DNA of 5,239 nt from Micrococcaceae bacterium UBA7136 (lineage in GTDB: Bacteria > Actinomycetota > Actinomycetes > Actinomycetales > Micrococcaceae): positions 1-5,239 of the forward strand of contig DKXC01000126.1 of NCBI GenBank assembly GCA_002492045.1, written 5' to 3'. Below the pieces are notes generated by a model. That model worked only from the letters and a program-made list of their open reading frames with translations, had not been told where the DNA came from and made no database searches. Position 1 is the stretch's first letter, and the number at the start of each line of letters is the position of its first letter. The position numbers and the translations under genes are program-made. Shown here piece after piece: positions 1 to 5,239 of the stretch.

Positions 1-94
1 GGTCACTCAGGAAGCTGAAGAAGCCCAGAAGGGCCCCTCAGAAGAGACCCAGGAAGAGGCCCTCTTCGAGATGACAGAAAGCATGACCGACTAA
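1..94 (+). CDS. C-terminal end of an upstream protein (partial), acidic tail
   Basis: The second reading frame is open from the window edge to TAA at 92-94, and a further in-frame TAA follows at 101-103. The visible 30 residues begin VTQEAEEAQKG and end FEMTESMTD. About a third are Glu or Asp, with several Gln and Thr, so this looks like a disordered acidic tail rather than part of a folded domain. The stop lies 14 bases before the next start, which suggests the same transcript. In Mycobacterium the gene at this place (Rv1691, from memory) encodes a tetratricopeptide-type protein, so that is the first candidate. Nothing in these 30 residues proves it, and the function is left open. Confidence 0.65.
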   Translation, partial: VTQEAEEAQKGPSEETQEEALFEMTESMTD

Positions 95-100
95 GAGGAG
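95..100 (+). promoter_or_regulatory. Shine-Dalgarno sequence of the HAD phosphatase gene
   Basis: GAGGAG begins directly after the upstream stop codon and ends 8 bases before ATG 109. It supports ATG 109 as the start. No other ATG, GTG or TTG lies close upstream in that frame. Confidence 0.7.
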
Positions 101-108
101 TAAAGCCC

Positions 109-1098
109 ATGCTGCTGGCAGCCCACGACGCCATACTCTCTGATCTGGACGGGGTCGTCTACGCAGGCCCCTACGCCATCGAAGGAGCACCCCAGGCCCT
201 TAACCGTGCCCAGCAGATGGGCCTGCCCGTCATCTTCGTAACCAACAACGCCTCCCGTAGCGTCCAGACCGTATCTGACCACCTGATTAGCCTAGGGGTT
301 GAAACTCAGGCTGATTATGTGGTCAGCTCAGCCCAGGCAGCTGCCCAGCTTCTGGCCGACCAGCTAGAGCCGGGGGCTAAGGTCCTGGTTACTGGCTCCC
401 AGGCCCTGGCTGACTGCCTCAGCGATCAGGGCCTAACCCCTGTCAGTAGCCAGGCCGATGAGCCTCGGGCTGTAGCCCAGGGCTTCAACCCGGCCATGAG
501 CTGGGAGAACCTGGCCGAGGCAGCCTACACCCTGGCAGACCCTCAGGTGCTCTGGGTAGCCTCCAACCGGGATCTGACCATCCCCAAAGAACGAGGCCTT
601 GCCCCCGGCAACGGTACCCTGGTCGCTGCCGTCGCCACAGCCACCGGACGCCAGCCCCAGGTAGCTGGTAAACCAGAATCTCCTATCTTCCATACCGCAG
701 CCCAGCGGGTAGGGGCCAAGGCCCCTCTGGTGGTGGGTGACCGCCTGGACACCGATATTCAGGGTGGCAACCGGGCCCAGATGGCAACTGCCCTGGTCAT
801 GACCGGGGTCGAAACCTACCAGAACGTCCTGGCAGCTATCAGCCTAGAGCGGCCAACCTACCTGCTGGAAACCCTGGATGACTTCTTCCAGCCCTATCCT
901 CAGATTCAGGTCGAGACCCAAGGAGAGCAGATTACTGCTCGGGGTGCCGGCTGGCAGGCCTCTACCGACGGTAAGACCCTGACCACCAGCGGCCAGGGCT
1001 CGGAGATTGACCGCTGGCGGGTAGCCTGCGCAGCCTGGTGGGCAGCTCACCCCCAGTCCCAGCAGCCCACCTCTCCCCAGGAGATCAGCCATGCCTAA
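109..1098 (+). CDS. HAD-IIA family phosphatase (glycerol-3-phosphate / NagD-like) with C-terminal extension
   Basis: This is a cytoplasmic phosphate-ester hydrolase of the haloacid dehalogenase superfamily, 329 residues long. Motif I is DLDGVVYAG at 12-20, with nucleophile Asp12 and acid/base Asp14. Motif II is VTNNAS at 44-49 (Thr45). A C2-type cap of the NagD kind spans roughly 65-185 and ends with the typical GNGTLVAAV segment. Motif III is Lys188 in AGKPE, and motif IV is GDRLDTDI at 210-217 (Asp211, Asp216). After the core, about 70 residues (260-329) form an extra region containing ACAAWWAAH. The Mycobacterium neighbour Rv1692, reported as a glycerol-3-phosphate phosphatase, also has an extra C-terminal (GNAT-like) domain, so the same fold is likely here. 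Substrate by analogy is glycerol 3-phosphate; other sugar phosphates or p-nitrophenyl-phosphate-type activity cannot be excluded. The 3' end overlaps the next gene by 8 bases. Confidence 0.9.
   Translation: MLLAAHDAILSDLDGVVYAGPYAIEGAPQALNRAQQMGLPVIFVTNNASRSVQTVSDHLISLGVETQADYVVSSAQAAAQLLADQLEPGAKVLVTGSQALADCLSDQGLTPVSSQADEPRAVAQGFNPAMSWENLAEAAYTLADPQVLWVASNRDLTIPKERGLAPGNGTLVAAVATATGRQPQVAGKPESPIFHTAAQRVGAKAPLVVGDRLDTDIQGGNRAQMATALVMTGVETYQNVLAAISLERPTYLLETLDDFFQPYPQIQVETQGEQITARGAGWQASTDGKTLTTSGQGSEIDRWRVACAAWWAAHPQSQQPTSPQEISHA
1079..1084 (+). promoter_or_regulatory. Shine-Dalgarno sequence of the 76-residue protein gene
   Basis: AGGAGA lies inside the last codons of the phosphatase gene, 6 bases before ATG 1091. 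A well-placed site here supports the short downstream frame as a real gene. It also implies that its translation is coupled to the end of the phosphatase gene. Confidence 0.65.
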
Positions 1099-1321
1099 GC
1101 CTGAGAACCCCCTAGAGGATCTGCCCCTGCCCCCCGGGGCCAGCCTGGAAGATTTCAAGGCCAGCCTGGAGGCCGTGGTTAGCACTAACCCCCAGGAGCG
1201 GCTTGAACAGCTCAGCCACTTTGTAGAAGAACTACAGAAGCAGCTAGCCCAAGACACCCCCAGGTCCCCGCTGGCTGAGGACCTAGCCCAGCAGCTGAGC
1301 GGGCAGGAGAATGAGGCGTGA
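1091..1321 (+). CDS. small acidic helical protein of unknown function
   Basis: The 76-residue product is not assigned a function. It has no cysteine, no signal peptide and no membrane segment, so it should be a soluble cytoplasmic protein. A proline-rich start (residues 1-16) is followed by three probable helices, at about 18-30, 34-54 and 60-71. The middle helix has Leu38, Leu41, Val45, Leu48 and Leu52 at 3-4-3-4 spacing, the a/d pattern of a short coiled coil. The frame is well supported: it has its own Shine-Dalgarno sequence, overlaps the phosphatase gene by 8 bases, and its TGA overlaps the tlyA GTG by 4 bases. Mycobacterium also has a very small conserved hypothetical gene between the phosphatase gene and tlyA (Rv1693, from memory), so this is probably the positional counterpart. 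A role as partner of a neighbouring product is possible but is inference only. Confidence 0.75.
   Translation: MPKPENPLEDLPLPPGASLEDFKASLEAVVSTNPQERLEQLSHFVEELQKQLAQDTPRSPLAEDLAQQLSGQENEA
1305..1310 (+). promoter_or_regulatory. Shine-Dalgarno sequence that fixes the tlyA GTG start
   Basis: AGGAGA ends 7 bases before GTG 1318, a normal spacing. The nearby ATG at 1311 directly abuts this site, so it could not use it, and it is in another frame. In the tlyA frame a TGA at 1312-1314 blocks any start further upstream. GTG 1318 is therefore the only sensible start. Confidence 0.75.
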
Positions 1322-2052
1322 GGCTAGACCTCTACCTGGTCAAGGCCAAGATTCTGCCCTCCCGCACCCTGGCTGCCAAGATGATTGCTGCCGGCTACGT
1401 CAAAGTCAACGGGCAGGTGACCACCAAAGCTGCCAGCAAACTGGCCCAGGGAGATACCGTCAGCCTCATCCGCAACGACCTCAACCTCTACGCCAGCCGG
1501 GCCGGTCATAAACTAGCCGGTGCCCTGCAAGCCTTCCCCCAGATTCAGGTAGAAGGCAAAGACTGCCTGGACGCAGGGGCCTCCACCGGCGGTTTCACAG
1601 ACCTACTCCTGCAAGCTGGGGCGGCCAGAGTAGCAGCCGTGGATGTAGGCCACGACCAGCTCATTGACCGTCTACGCCAGGACCCCCGGGTAGAGGTCTA
1701 CGAGGGCATGAACGTCCGCTACATGCAGCCCCAAGACATTGGCGGCCCCAAGGACCTGACTGTCTCAGACCTCTCCTTTATCTCCCTGACCAAGGTCATG
1801 GAAGCCCTGGCCGCAGCCACCCGCCCCGGCGGTGACCTCCTGCTCATGGTCAAACCCCAGTTCGAGGTAGGCCCCTCCAAGATCGGTAAGGGCGGGGTAG
1901 TGACCGACCCCCAGGCCCGGGCCCAGGCCCTAGAGACCGTCCAGGAATCAGCCCGTCAGGCAGGGCTAACCATTGCCGGTAGCGCCCCCAGCCCCCTGCC
2001 CGGCCAGGACGGCAACCAGGAATACTTCCTCTGGTGCCAGCAACCCAGCTAA
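1318..2052 (+). CDS. tlyA: TlyA family rRNA 2'-O-methyltransferase
   Basis: TlyA transfers a methyl group from S-adenosylmethionine to ribose 2'-OH groups of cytidines in rRNA (C1920 of 23S, and in some subtypes also C1409 of 16S). In Mycobacterium its loss gives capreomycin resistance. The 244-residue product has an N-terminal S4 RNA-binding domain (2-50, with RTLAAKMIAAGYVKVNGQ) and an FtsJ/RrmJ-type Rossmann domain. The SAM-binding motif is DAGASTGGFTD at 85-95, followed by acidic Asp109. The expected K-D-K-E set is visible as Lys65 (AGHKL), Asp151 (SDLSFISL), Lys179 (VKPQFEVG) and Glu235 (EYFLW). The start is GTG in a GTGA overlap with the upstream stop. Compared with M. tuberculosis TlyA (about 268 residues) it lacks a few N-terminal residues and a tail of about 20 residues after EYFLW, as expected for the TlyA-I subtype. 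Alternative older labels such as hemolysin A are misleading. Confidence 0.95.
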   Translation: MRLDLYLVKAKILPSRTLAAKMIAAGYVKVNGQVTTKAASKLAQGDTVSLIRNDLNLYASRAGHKLAGALQAFPQIQVEGKDCLDAGASTGGFTDLLLQAGAARVAAVDVGHDQLIDRLRQDPRVEVYEGMNVRYMQPQDIGGPKDLTVSDLSFISLTKVMEALAAATRPGGDLLLMVKPQFEVGPSKIGKGGVVTDPQARAQALETVQESARQAGLTIAGSAPSPLPGQDGNQEYFLWCQQPS

Positions 2053-2063
2053 AGACCAAGCCC

Positions 2064-2068
2064 AGGAG
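2064..2068 (+). promoter_or_regulatory. Shine-Dalgarno sequence of nadK
   Basis: AGGAG lies in the 27-base gap between tlyA and nadK, 11 bases before the first of two consecutive ATG codons (2080 and 2083). The shorter spacing favours 2080, though initiation at 2083 would change the protein by only one residue. This gap is the longest in the window and shows no promoter- or terminator-like structure. Confidence 0.6.
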
Positions 2069-2079
2069 ATACACCTGCA

Positions 2080-3060
2080 ATGATGCCCCAGCAGAAACCC
2101 CAGCTGACCGCCGGGCCCAGACTCAGCCGCAACATCCTGGTCTTCGCCCATACCGGTAGGCTAGAGGCCCGCAACGCCGCCCGGGCCGTCTGCAGCCAGC
2201 TCCACCAGGCCGGGCTGGTGCCGGTCATGCACCGGGCCGATCTTGAAGCCCTGACCGAAAACTGGCAGGACCCGGTGCCCGTCGCCGTGGCCCAAGAAAG
2301 CCTAGCCCTCAAAGATATTGAACTGGGAGTTGTCTTAGGCGGGGACGGCTCCATCCTGCGGGCCGCCGAAATGACCCGCCACACCCAGATTCCCTTAGTA
2401 GGCGTCAACCTGGGGCACGTTGGCTTTTTGGCGGAAGCAGAAGAAGTAGAACTGGTTGAAGTAGTAAACCGAATCGTCTCAGGCGACTACACGGTTGAAG
2501 AACGGATGGCCCTGGACGTGAAAGTCTGGGATCGGGGCCAGAAGATCCTAGAGACCTGGGCCCTCAATGAAGCAACCGTCGAAAAGGGCAACCGGCAAAA
2601 CATGATCGAGGTGGTCATGGAAGTAGACGGGCGTCCGCTCTCGGCCTTCGGCTGTGACGGGGTAGTCATGGCAACCCCCACCGGCTCTACCGCCTACGCC
2701 TTCTCGGCCGGAGGGCCAGTGGTCTGGCCCAGCGTGGAAGCCATGCTCATGGTACCCCTGGCCGCCCACGCCCTCTTTGCCCGTCCCCTGGTCACAGCCC
2801 CCACCTCAACCATGGCGGTGGAACTGGTCTCTAGTAACGGAGCCAGCGGAATCCTCTGGTGCGACGGCCGCCGAACCCTAGACCTACCAGCTGGGGCCCG
2901 TATCGAAGTCAAACGCTCCAGCAAACCCGTGCGCCTAGCCCGTATGATGCCGGCTCCCTTCTCGGAGCGGCTAGTCAAAAAATTTGAACTACCCACCAGC
3001 GGCTGGCGGGGGCCAGCCCAGAAACCCACCAGCAGCACCCAGGAGGAAGCAAACTCATGA
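2080..3060 (+). CDS. nadK: NAD kinase (ATP/polyphosphate-dependent)
   Basis: The enzyme phosphorylates the 2'-hydroxyl of the adenosine ribose of NAD to make NADP, the only route to NADP. It is cytoplasmic and acts as a homo-oligomer. The 326-residue product is close to the size of the mycobacterial PpnK (about 307). The catalytic GGDG motif is at 87-90, followed by SILRAAE. NLGHVGFLAE is at 110-119, the NAD-contacting Asn-Glu pair is at 163-164 (ALNEATVEK), and the family signature FGCDGVVMATPTGSTAYAFS spans 190-209 and continues into the glycine-rich loop AGGPVVWPS. The C-terminal GWRG is at 308-311. GGDGS replaces the more usual GGDGT, a conservative Thr-to-Ser change at residue 91. A Thr/Ser/Gln-rich tail of about 15 residues follows GWRG, and its coding sequence holds the recN ribosome-binding site. 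The stop overlaps recN by four bases (ATGA). Confidence 0.97.
   Translation: MMPQQKPQLTAGPRLSRNILVFAHTGRLEARNAARAVCSQLHQAGLVPVMHRADLEALTENWQDPVPVAVAQESLALKDIELGVVLGGDGSILRAAEMTRHTQIPLVGVNLGHVGFLAEAEEVELVEVVNRIVSGDYTVEERMALDVKVWDRGQKILETWALNEATVEKGNRQNMIEVVMEVDGRPLSAFGCDGVVMATPTGSTAYAFSAGGPVVWPSVEAMLMVPLAAHALFARPLVTAPTSTMAVELVSSNGASGILWCDGRRTLDLPAGARIEVKRSSKPVRLARMMPAPFSERLVKKFELPTSGWRGPAQKPTSSTQEEANS
3041..3046 (+). promoter_or_regulatory. Shine-Dalgarno sequence of recN inside the nadK 3' end
   Basis: AGGAGG is a full-strength match to the 16S rRNA 3' end, located within the last nadK codons and 10 bases before ATG 3057. Together with the ATGA overlap this indicates translational coupling of recN to nadK. 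Confidence 0.75.
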
Positions 3061-4763
3061 TTGAAGAAATCCACCTGCGCGACCTGGGCGTCATCACCGA
3101 TGCCCGGCTACCCCTAGAACCGGGTTTTTCGGTGCTGACCGGTGAGACCGGGGCCGGTAAAACCATGGTGGTTACCGCCCTGGGGCTCTTACTGGGGGCC
3201 AGGTCTGACGCTAGCAGCGTCCGGCAGGGGGCGCCCAAGGCCCTAGCTGAGGCCGTCCTTAAACTACCGGAAGGCCACCCGGCCCTGGCCCTGGCCGAAG
3301 AAGCCGGTGCTAGCAGTGAAGATTTGGGGGAGGGGACACGGGAGCTGCTCCTGGCCCGTACCGTCAGTGCCAGCGGACGCTCCCGGGCCCACCTGGGAGG
3401 AATCTCAGCACCCATTGGCACCCTGGCCAAGGTAGGCCAGCAGCTGGTTGCCGTCCACGGCCAATCCGACCAGCTGCGGCTCAAAGACCCAGCCGAACAG
3501 CGCCAGGCCCTGGACGCCTACGCCGGGGAGGCCCTGGCTGAACTGCTAGCCTCCTACCAGGCCAACTACCAGCGCTACCGGCAGCTGGGAACCCAGCTAC
3601 GGGACATGCGAGAAAATAGCCGGGCCAGGGCCCTAGAAGCCCAGACCCTGGCCGGGGCCCTCAAAGAAATCGACTCGGTAGCCCCTCAGGACGGTGAAGA
3701 AGAAAACCTACGGGCAGAAAGCCAGAAACTGACCAACCTCGAAGCCCTCCGTCAGGCCACAGCCCTGGCCTCTGCCGCCCTCAGCGGTAGCGACTACCAG
3801 GAGGGGGAGGAAAGCAACGTCCTGGCCCTGCTGGATGCTGCCCGGGCCGCCCTGGCAGCCCAGGCCGAAGCTGACCAGGACCTCAAAGACCTAGCTGACC
3901 GCCTGGCTGAAGCCCTGATTCAGGTGACCGATATTGCCGCCGATATTAGCTCCTATGCCTCGGGCCTAGACTTTGAAGGCCCCCAGCGTCTGGCTGAGGT
4001 TGAAGCCCGCAGGGCCCAGCTTAAGAACCTGACCCGTAAGTACGGGGCTGATATTGCTGAGGTGCTGGCCTGGGCCCAGGAATCCCGCCAGCGTTTAGAG
4101 TCCCTGGTGGATGACCCCGACCGCCAGGAGCAGCTAGAGGCCGAGCTAGTGGCCCTGCGCCAGACACTAACCAAGCAGGCCCAAGACCTGACCGCCCTGC
4201 GCCAGCAGGCCGCCGACCGCCTGGCCGCAGCCGTCAGCCAGGAGCTAACAGCCCTGGCCATGCCCAATGCCTCCCTGGTGGTTGAGGTGACCGAAAGCGA
4301 AAAGTTCAGTATCAAGGGTAAGGATACGGTCAGCTTCCTGCTGGCCTCCCACCAGGAGGCCCAGCCCCGTCCCCTGGGCAAGGGGGCATCCGGTGGTGAG
4401 CTCTCCCGGGTCATGCTGGCTCTTGAAGTAGTGCTCTCAGAAGTTGACCCTGTTCCCACCTTCATCTTTGATGAGGTGGACTCAGGTGTGGGCGGTAAGG
4501 CCGCCATTGAGATTGGCCGCCGCCTAGCCATGCTGGCCAAGAATGTTCAGGTGCTGGTGGTAACCCACCTACCCCAGGTGGCTGCCTTTGCCGACCAGCA
4601 CATTCTGGTTCGTAAAAACGAGGACGGCTCCCTCTCCCGGGTGCAGGTTCTGACCACAGAAGAACGAGTCGTCGAGCTGGCCCGCATGCTCTCGGGCCAC
4701 GACCAGTCGGCTGCCGCCCAGGAACATGCCCGAGAACTACTGGCTGACGCCGGCCAGCTCTAG
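3057..4763 (+). CDS. recN: DNA repair protein RecN (SMC-like ATPase)
   Basis: RecN is an SMC-like ATPase that gathers at DNA double-strand breaks and promotes recombinational repair. The 568-residue product is full length for the family (about 550-590). The N-terminal ATPase half has Walker A GETGAGKT at 29-36 and the family motif HGQSDQLRL at 134-142. The middle, about 150-400, is rich in Ala, Gln, Glu and Leu and forms the coiled-coil arms, with LTRKYG at 325-330. The C-terminal half has the ABC signature SGGELSR at 445-451, Walker B FIFDEVDSGVGG at 469-480 and the H-loop THLPQVAAFAD at 503-513. All catalytic elements are intact. The gene starts four bases inside nadK. In many bacteria recN is LexA-controlled, but I saw no clear actinobacterial LexA box (GAAC..GTTC type) just upstream, so it may simply follow the operon or use a promoter inside nadK. 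Confidence 0.97.
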   Translation: MIEEIHLRDLGVITDARLPLEPGFSVLTGETGAGKTMVVTALGLLLGARSDASSVRQGAPKALAEAVLKLPEGHPALALAEEAGASSEDLGEGTRELLLARTVSASGRSRAHLGGISAPIGTLAKVGQQLVAVHGQSDQLRLKDPAEQRQALDAYAGEALAELLASYQANYQRYRQLGTQLRDMRENSRARALEAQTLAGALKEIDSVAPQDGEEENLRAESQKLTNLEALRQATALASAALSGSDYQEGEESNVLALLDAARAALAAQAEADQDLKDLADRLAEALIQVTDIAADISSYASGLDFEGPQRLAEVEARRAQLKNLTRKYGADIAEVLAWAQESRQRLESLVDDPDRQEQLEAELVALRQTLTKQAQDLTALRQQAADRLAAAVSQELTALAMPNASLVVEVTESEKFSIKGKDTVSFLLASHQEAQPRPLGKGASGGELSRVMLALEVVLSEVDPVPTFIFDEVDSGVGGKAAIEIGRRLAMLAKNVQVLVVTHLPQVAAFADQHILVRKNEDGSLSRVQVLTTEERVVELARMLSGHDQSAAAQEHARELLADAGQL

Positions 4764-4766
4764 GAG
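4762..4766 (+). promoter_or_regulatory. Shine-Dalgarno sequence overlapping the recN stop codon
   Basis: AGGAG shares two bases with the recN TAG stop (4761-4763) and sits 7 bases before ATG 4774. This compact layout supports ATG 4774 as the start and means recN and the Nudix gene are read from one message. Confidence 0.7.
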
Positions 4767-4773
4767 AAAACCC

Positions 4774-5239
4774 ATGACCCAGCAAGAAACCCTGAGTGAC
4801 CGGGTAGCACCCCGGCAGGTGCTAGAAAGCCGTACCGTCTTCACCGGCAAGGTATGGGACGTGGTGCGAGAAAGCATCAGCCTGGGGCCGGGCAGTCAGC
4901 CCTTCCAACGGGACTACCAGGCCCACACCGGGGCTGTTGCCGTGCTGGCCCTCAATGAGCGGGAGGAAGTCCTACTGATTCGGCAGTACCGCCACCCCGT
5001 ACGGGCTGACCTCTGGGAAATCCCTGCCGGCCTGCTCGACATCGCCGGGGAAGACCCTCTGACCGCTGCCGCCCGGGAACTAGCCGAAGAGACCGACCTG
5101 CAGGCTGCCCGCTGGGATAGCCTGATGGAGTTCTACAACTCGCCCGGTGGCAGCAGTGAAGCCTGCCGTATCTACCTGGCCCGGGGCCTATCACCCCTGC
5201 CGGCAGAGCAGCGGACGGCCCGGCAAGAGGAAGAAGCCG
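4774..5239 (+). CDS. Nudix hydrolase, ADP-ribose pyrophosphatase type (partial, 3' end outside window)
   Basis: The frame is open from ATG 4774 to the window edge, giving 155 residues of an expected 200 or so. Members of this group cleave ADP-ribose, formed by NAD breakdown, to AMP and ribose 5-phosphate. Family features are the strand VAVLALNEREEVLLIRQYR (55-73), LWEIPAGLLD (80-89) and a Nudix box at 86-109: Gly86, Glu93, then RELAEETDL at 101-109 with metal-binding Glu102, Glu105 and Glu106. SPGGSSE follows at 123-129. Its Pro124, 15 residues after the box, is the marker associated with ADP-ribose pyrophosphatases, and M. tuberculosis Rv1700 has a proline at the same distance. The usual Gly before the last box residue is Asp108 here. 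The box has one extra residue between Gly86 and Glu93, as in Rv1700. The substrate is inferred from family features and remains to be tested. Confidence 0.9.
   Translation, partial: MTQQETLSDRVAPRQVLESRTVFTGKVWDVVRESISLGPGSQPFQRDYQAHTGAVAVLALNEREEVLLIRQYRHPVRADLWEIPAGLLDIAGEDPLTAAARELAEETDLQAARWDSLMEFYNSPGGSSEACRIYLARGLSPLPAEQRTARQEEEA

Noticed and set aside
1311..1511. Plus-strand frame starting at ATG 1311, overlapping tlyA
   Set aside because: The ATG directly abuts the Shine-Dalgarno sequence with no spacer. The product is Gln/Arg/Pro-rich without motifs, while the tlyA frame there encodes a clear S4 domain.
2053..2079. Possible promoter or terminator in the tlyA-nadK gap
   Set aside because: The gap is only 27 bases, contains the nadK Shine-Dalgarno sequence and shows no stem-loop with a T-run and no -10-like element.
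2975..3484. Minus-strand open frame of 169 codons across the nadK/recN junction
   Set aside because: It is a shadow of two well-supported genes, with Arg/Ser/Pro-rich low-complexity content and no recognisable motif.
3953..4540. Minus-strand open frame of 195 codons opposite recN
   Set aside because: It lies wholly opposite conserved recN motifs. Its Ser/Arg/Ala/Trp-rich product is what the complement of Ala/Leu/Gln/Asp-rich GC-biased coding gives, and no Shine-Dalgarno sequence or domain supports it.
1..5239. Defence system, toxin-antitoxin pair, mobile element or CRISPR array
   Set aside because: All the sequence is accounted for by a conserved housekeeping cluster. No spaced direct repeats, transposase or integrase motifs, or terminal inverted repeats were seen.
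5221..5239. CGGC ... GCCG inverted ends at the window edge
   Set aside because: It is a 4-bp match inside the Nudix coding sequence, expected by chance in GC-rich DNA.

Overview
The window is a tightly packed, co-directional stretch of plus-strand genes from a GC-rich bacterium, almost certainly an actinomycete (Actinomycetota). Gene content and order match, from memory, the Mycobacterium tuberculosis Rv1691-Rv1700 neighbourhood: HAD-IIA phosphatase, tiny conserved protein, tlyA, NAD kinase, recN, then (after a gap in Mycobacterium) an ADP-ribose-type Nudix hydrolase. Frequent CTA leucine codons and CTAG tetranucleotides point to an actinomycete other than Mycobacterium or Streptomyces, possibly in or near Actinomycetaceae. 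That finer placement is only a guess.

Layout: 1-94 is the acidic C-terminal end of an upstream gene. 109-1098 is a HAD-IIA sugar/glycerol-phosphate-type phosphatase with an extra C-terminal domain. 1091-1321 is a 76-residue helical protein of unknown function. 1318-2052 is TlyA rRNA 2'-O-methyltransferase. 2080-3060 is NAD kinase. 3057-4763 is RecN. From 4774 the window runs off inside a Nudix hydrolase. No intergenic gap exceeds 27 bases, three junctions overlap (8, 4 and 4 bases), and every start has its own purine-rich Shine-Dalgarno sequence. I see no promoter, terminator, tRNA, mobile element, repeat array or CRISPR. The simplest reading is one polycistronic unit whose promoter and terminator both lie outside the window.

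The genes do not form one pathway. They cover phosphate-ester clean-up, ribosome modification, NADP synthesis, double-strand break repair and ADP-ribose turnover. NAD kinase and the Nudix enzyme both touch NAD metabolism. The set is a conserved housekeeping cluster, and I found no convincing new system. The points worth a second look are small: a TlyA that lacks both terminal extensions of the mycobacterial enzyme, a Nudix box with Asp in place of its usual Gly, a recN-Nudix junction without the genes that separate them in Mycobacterium, the uncharacterised 76-residue protein, and unusually common CTAG.
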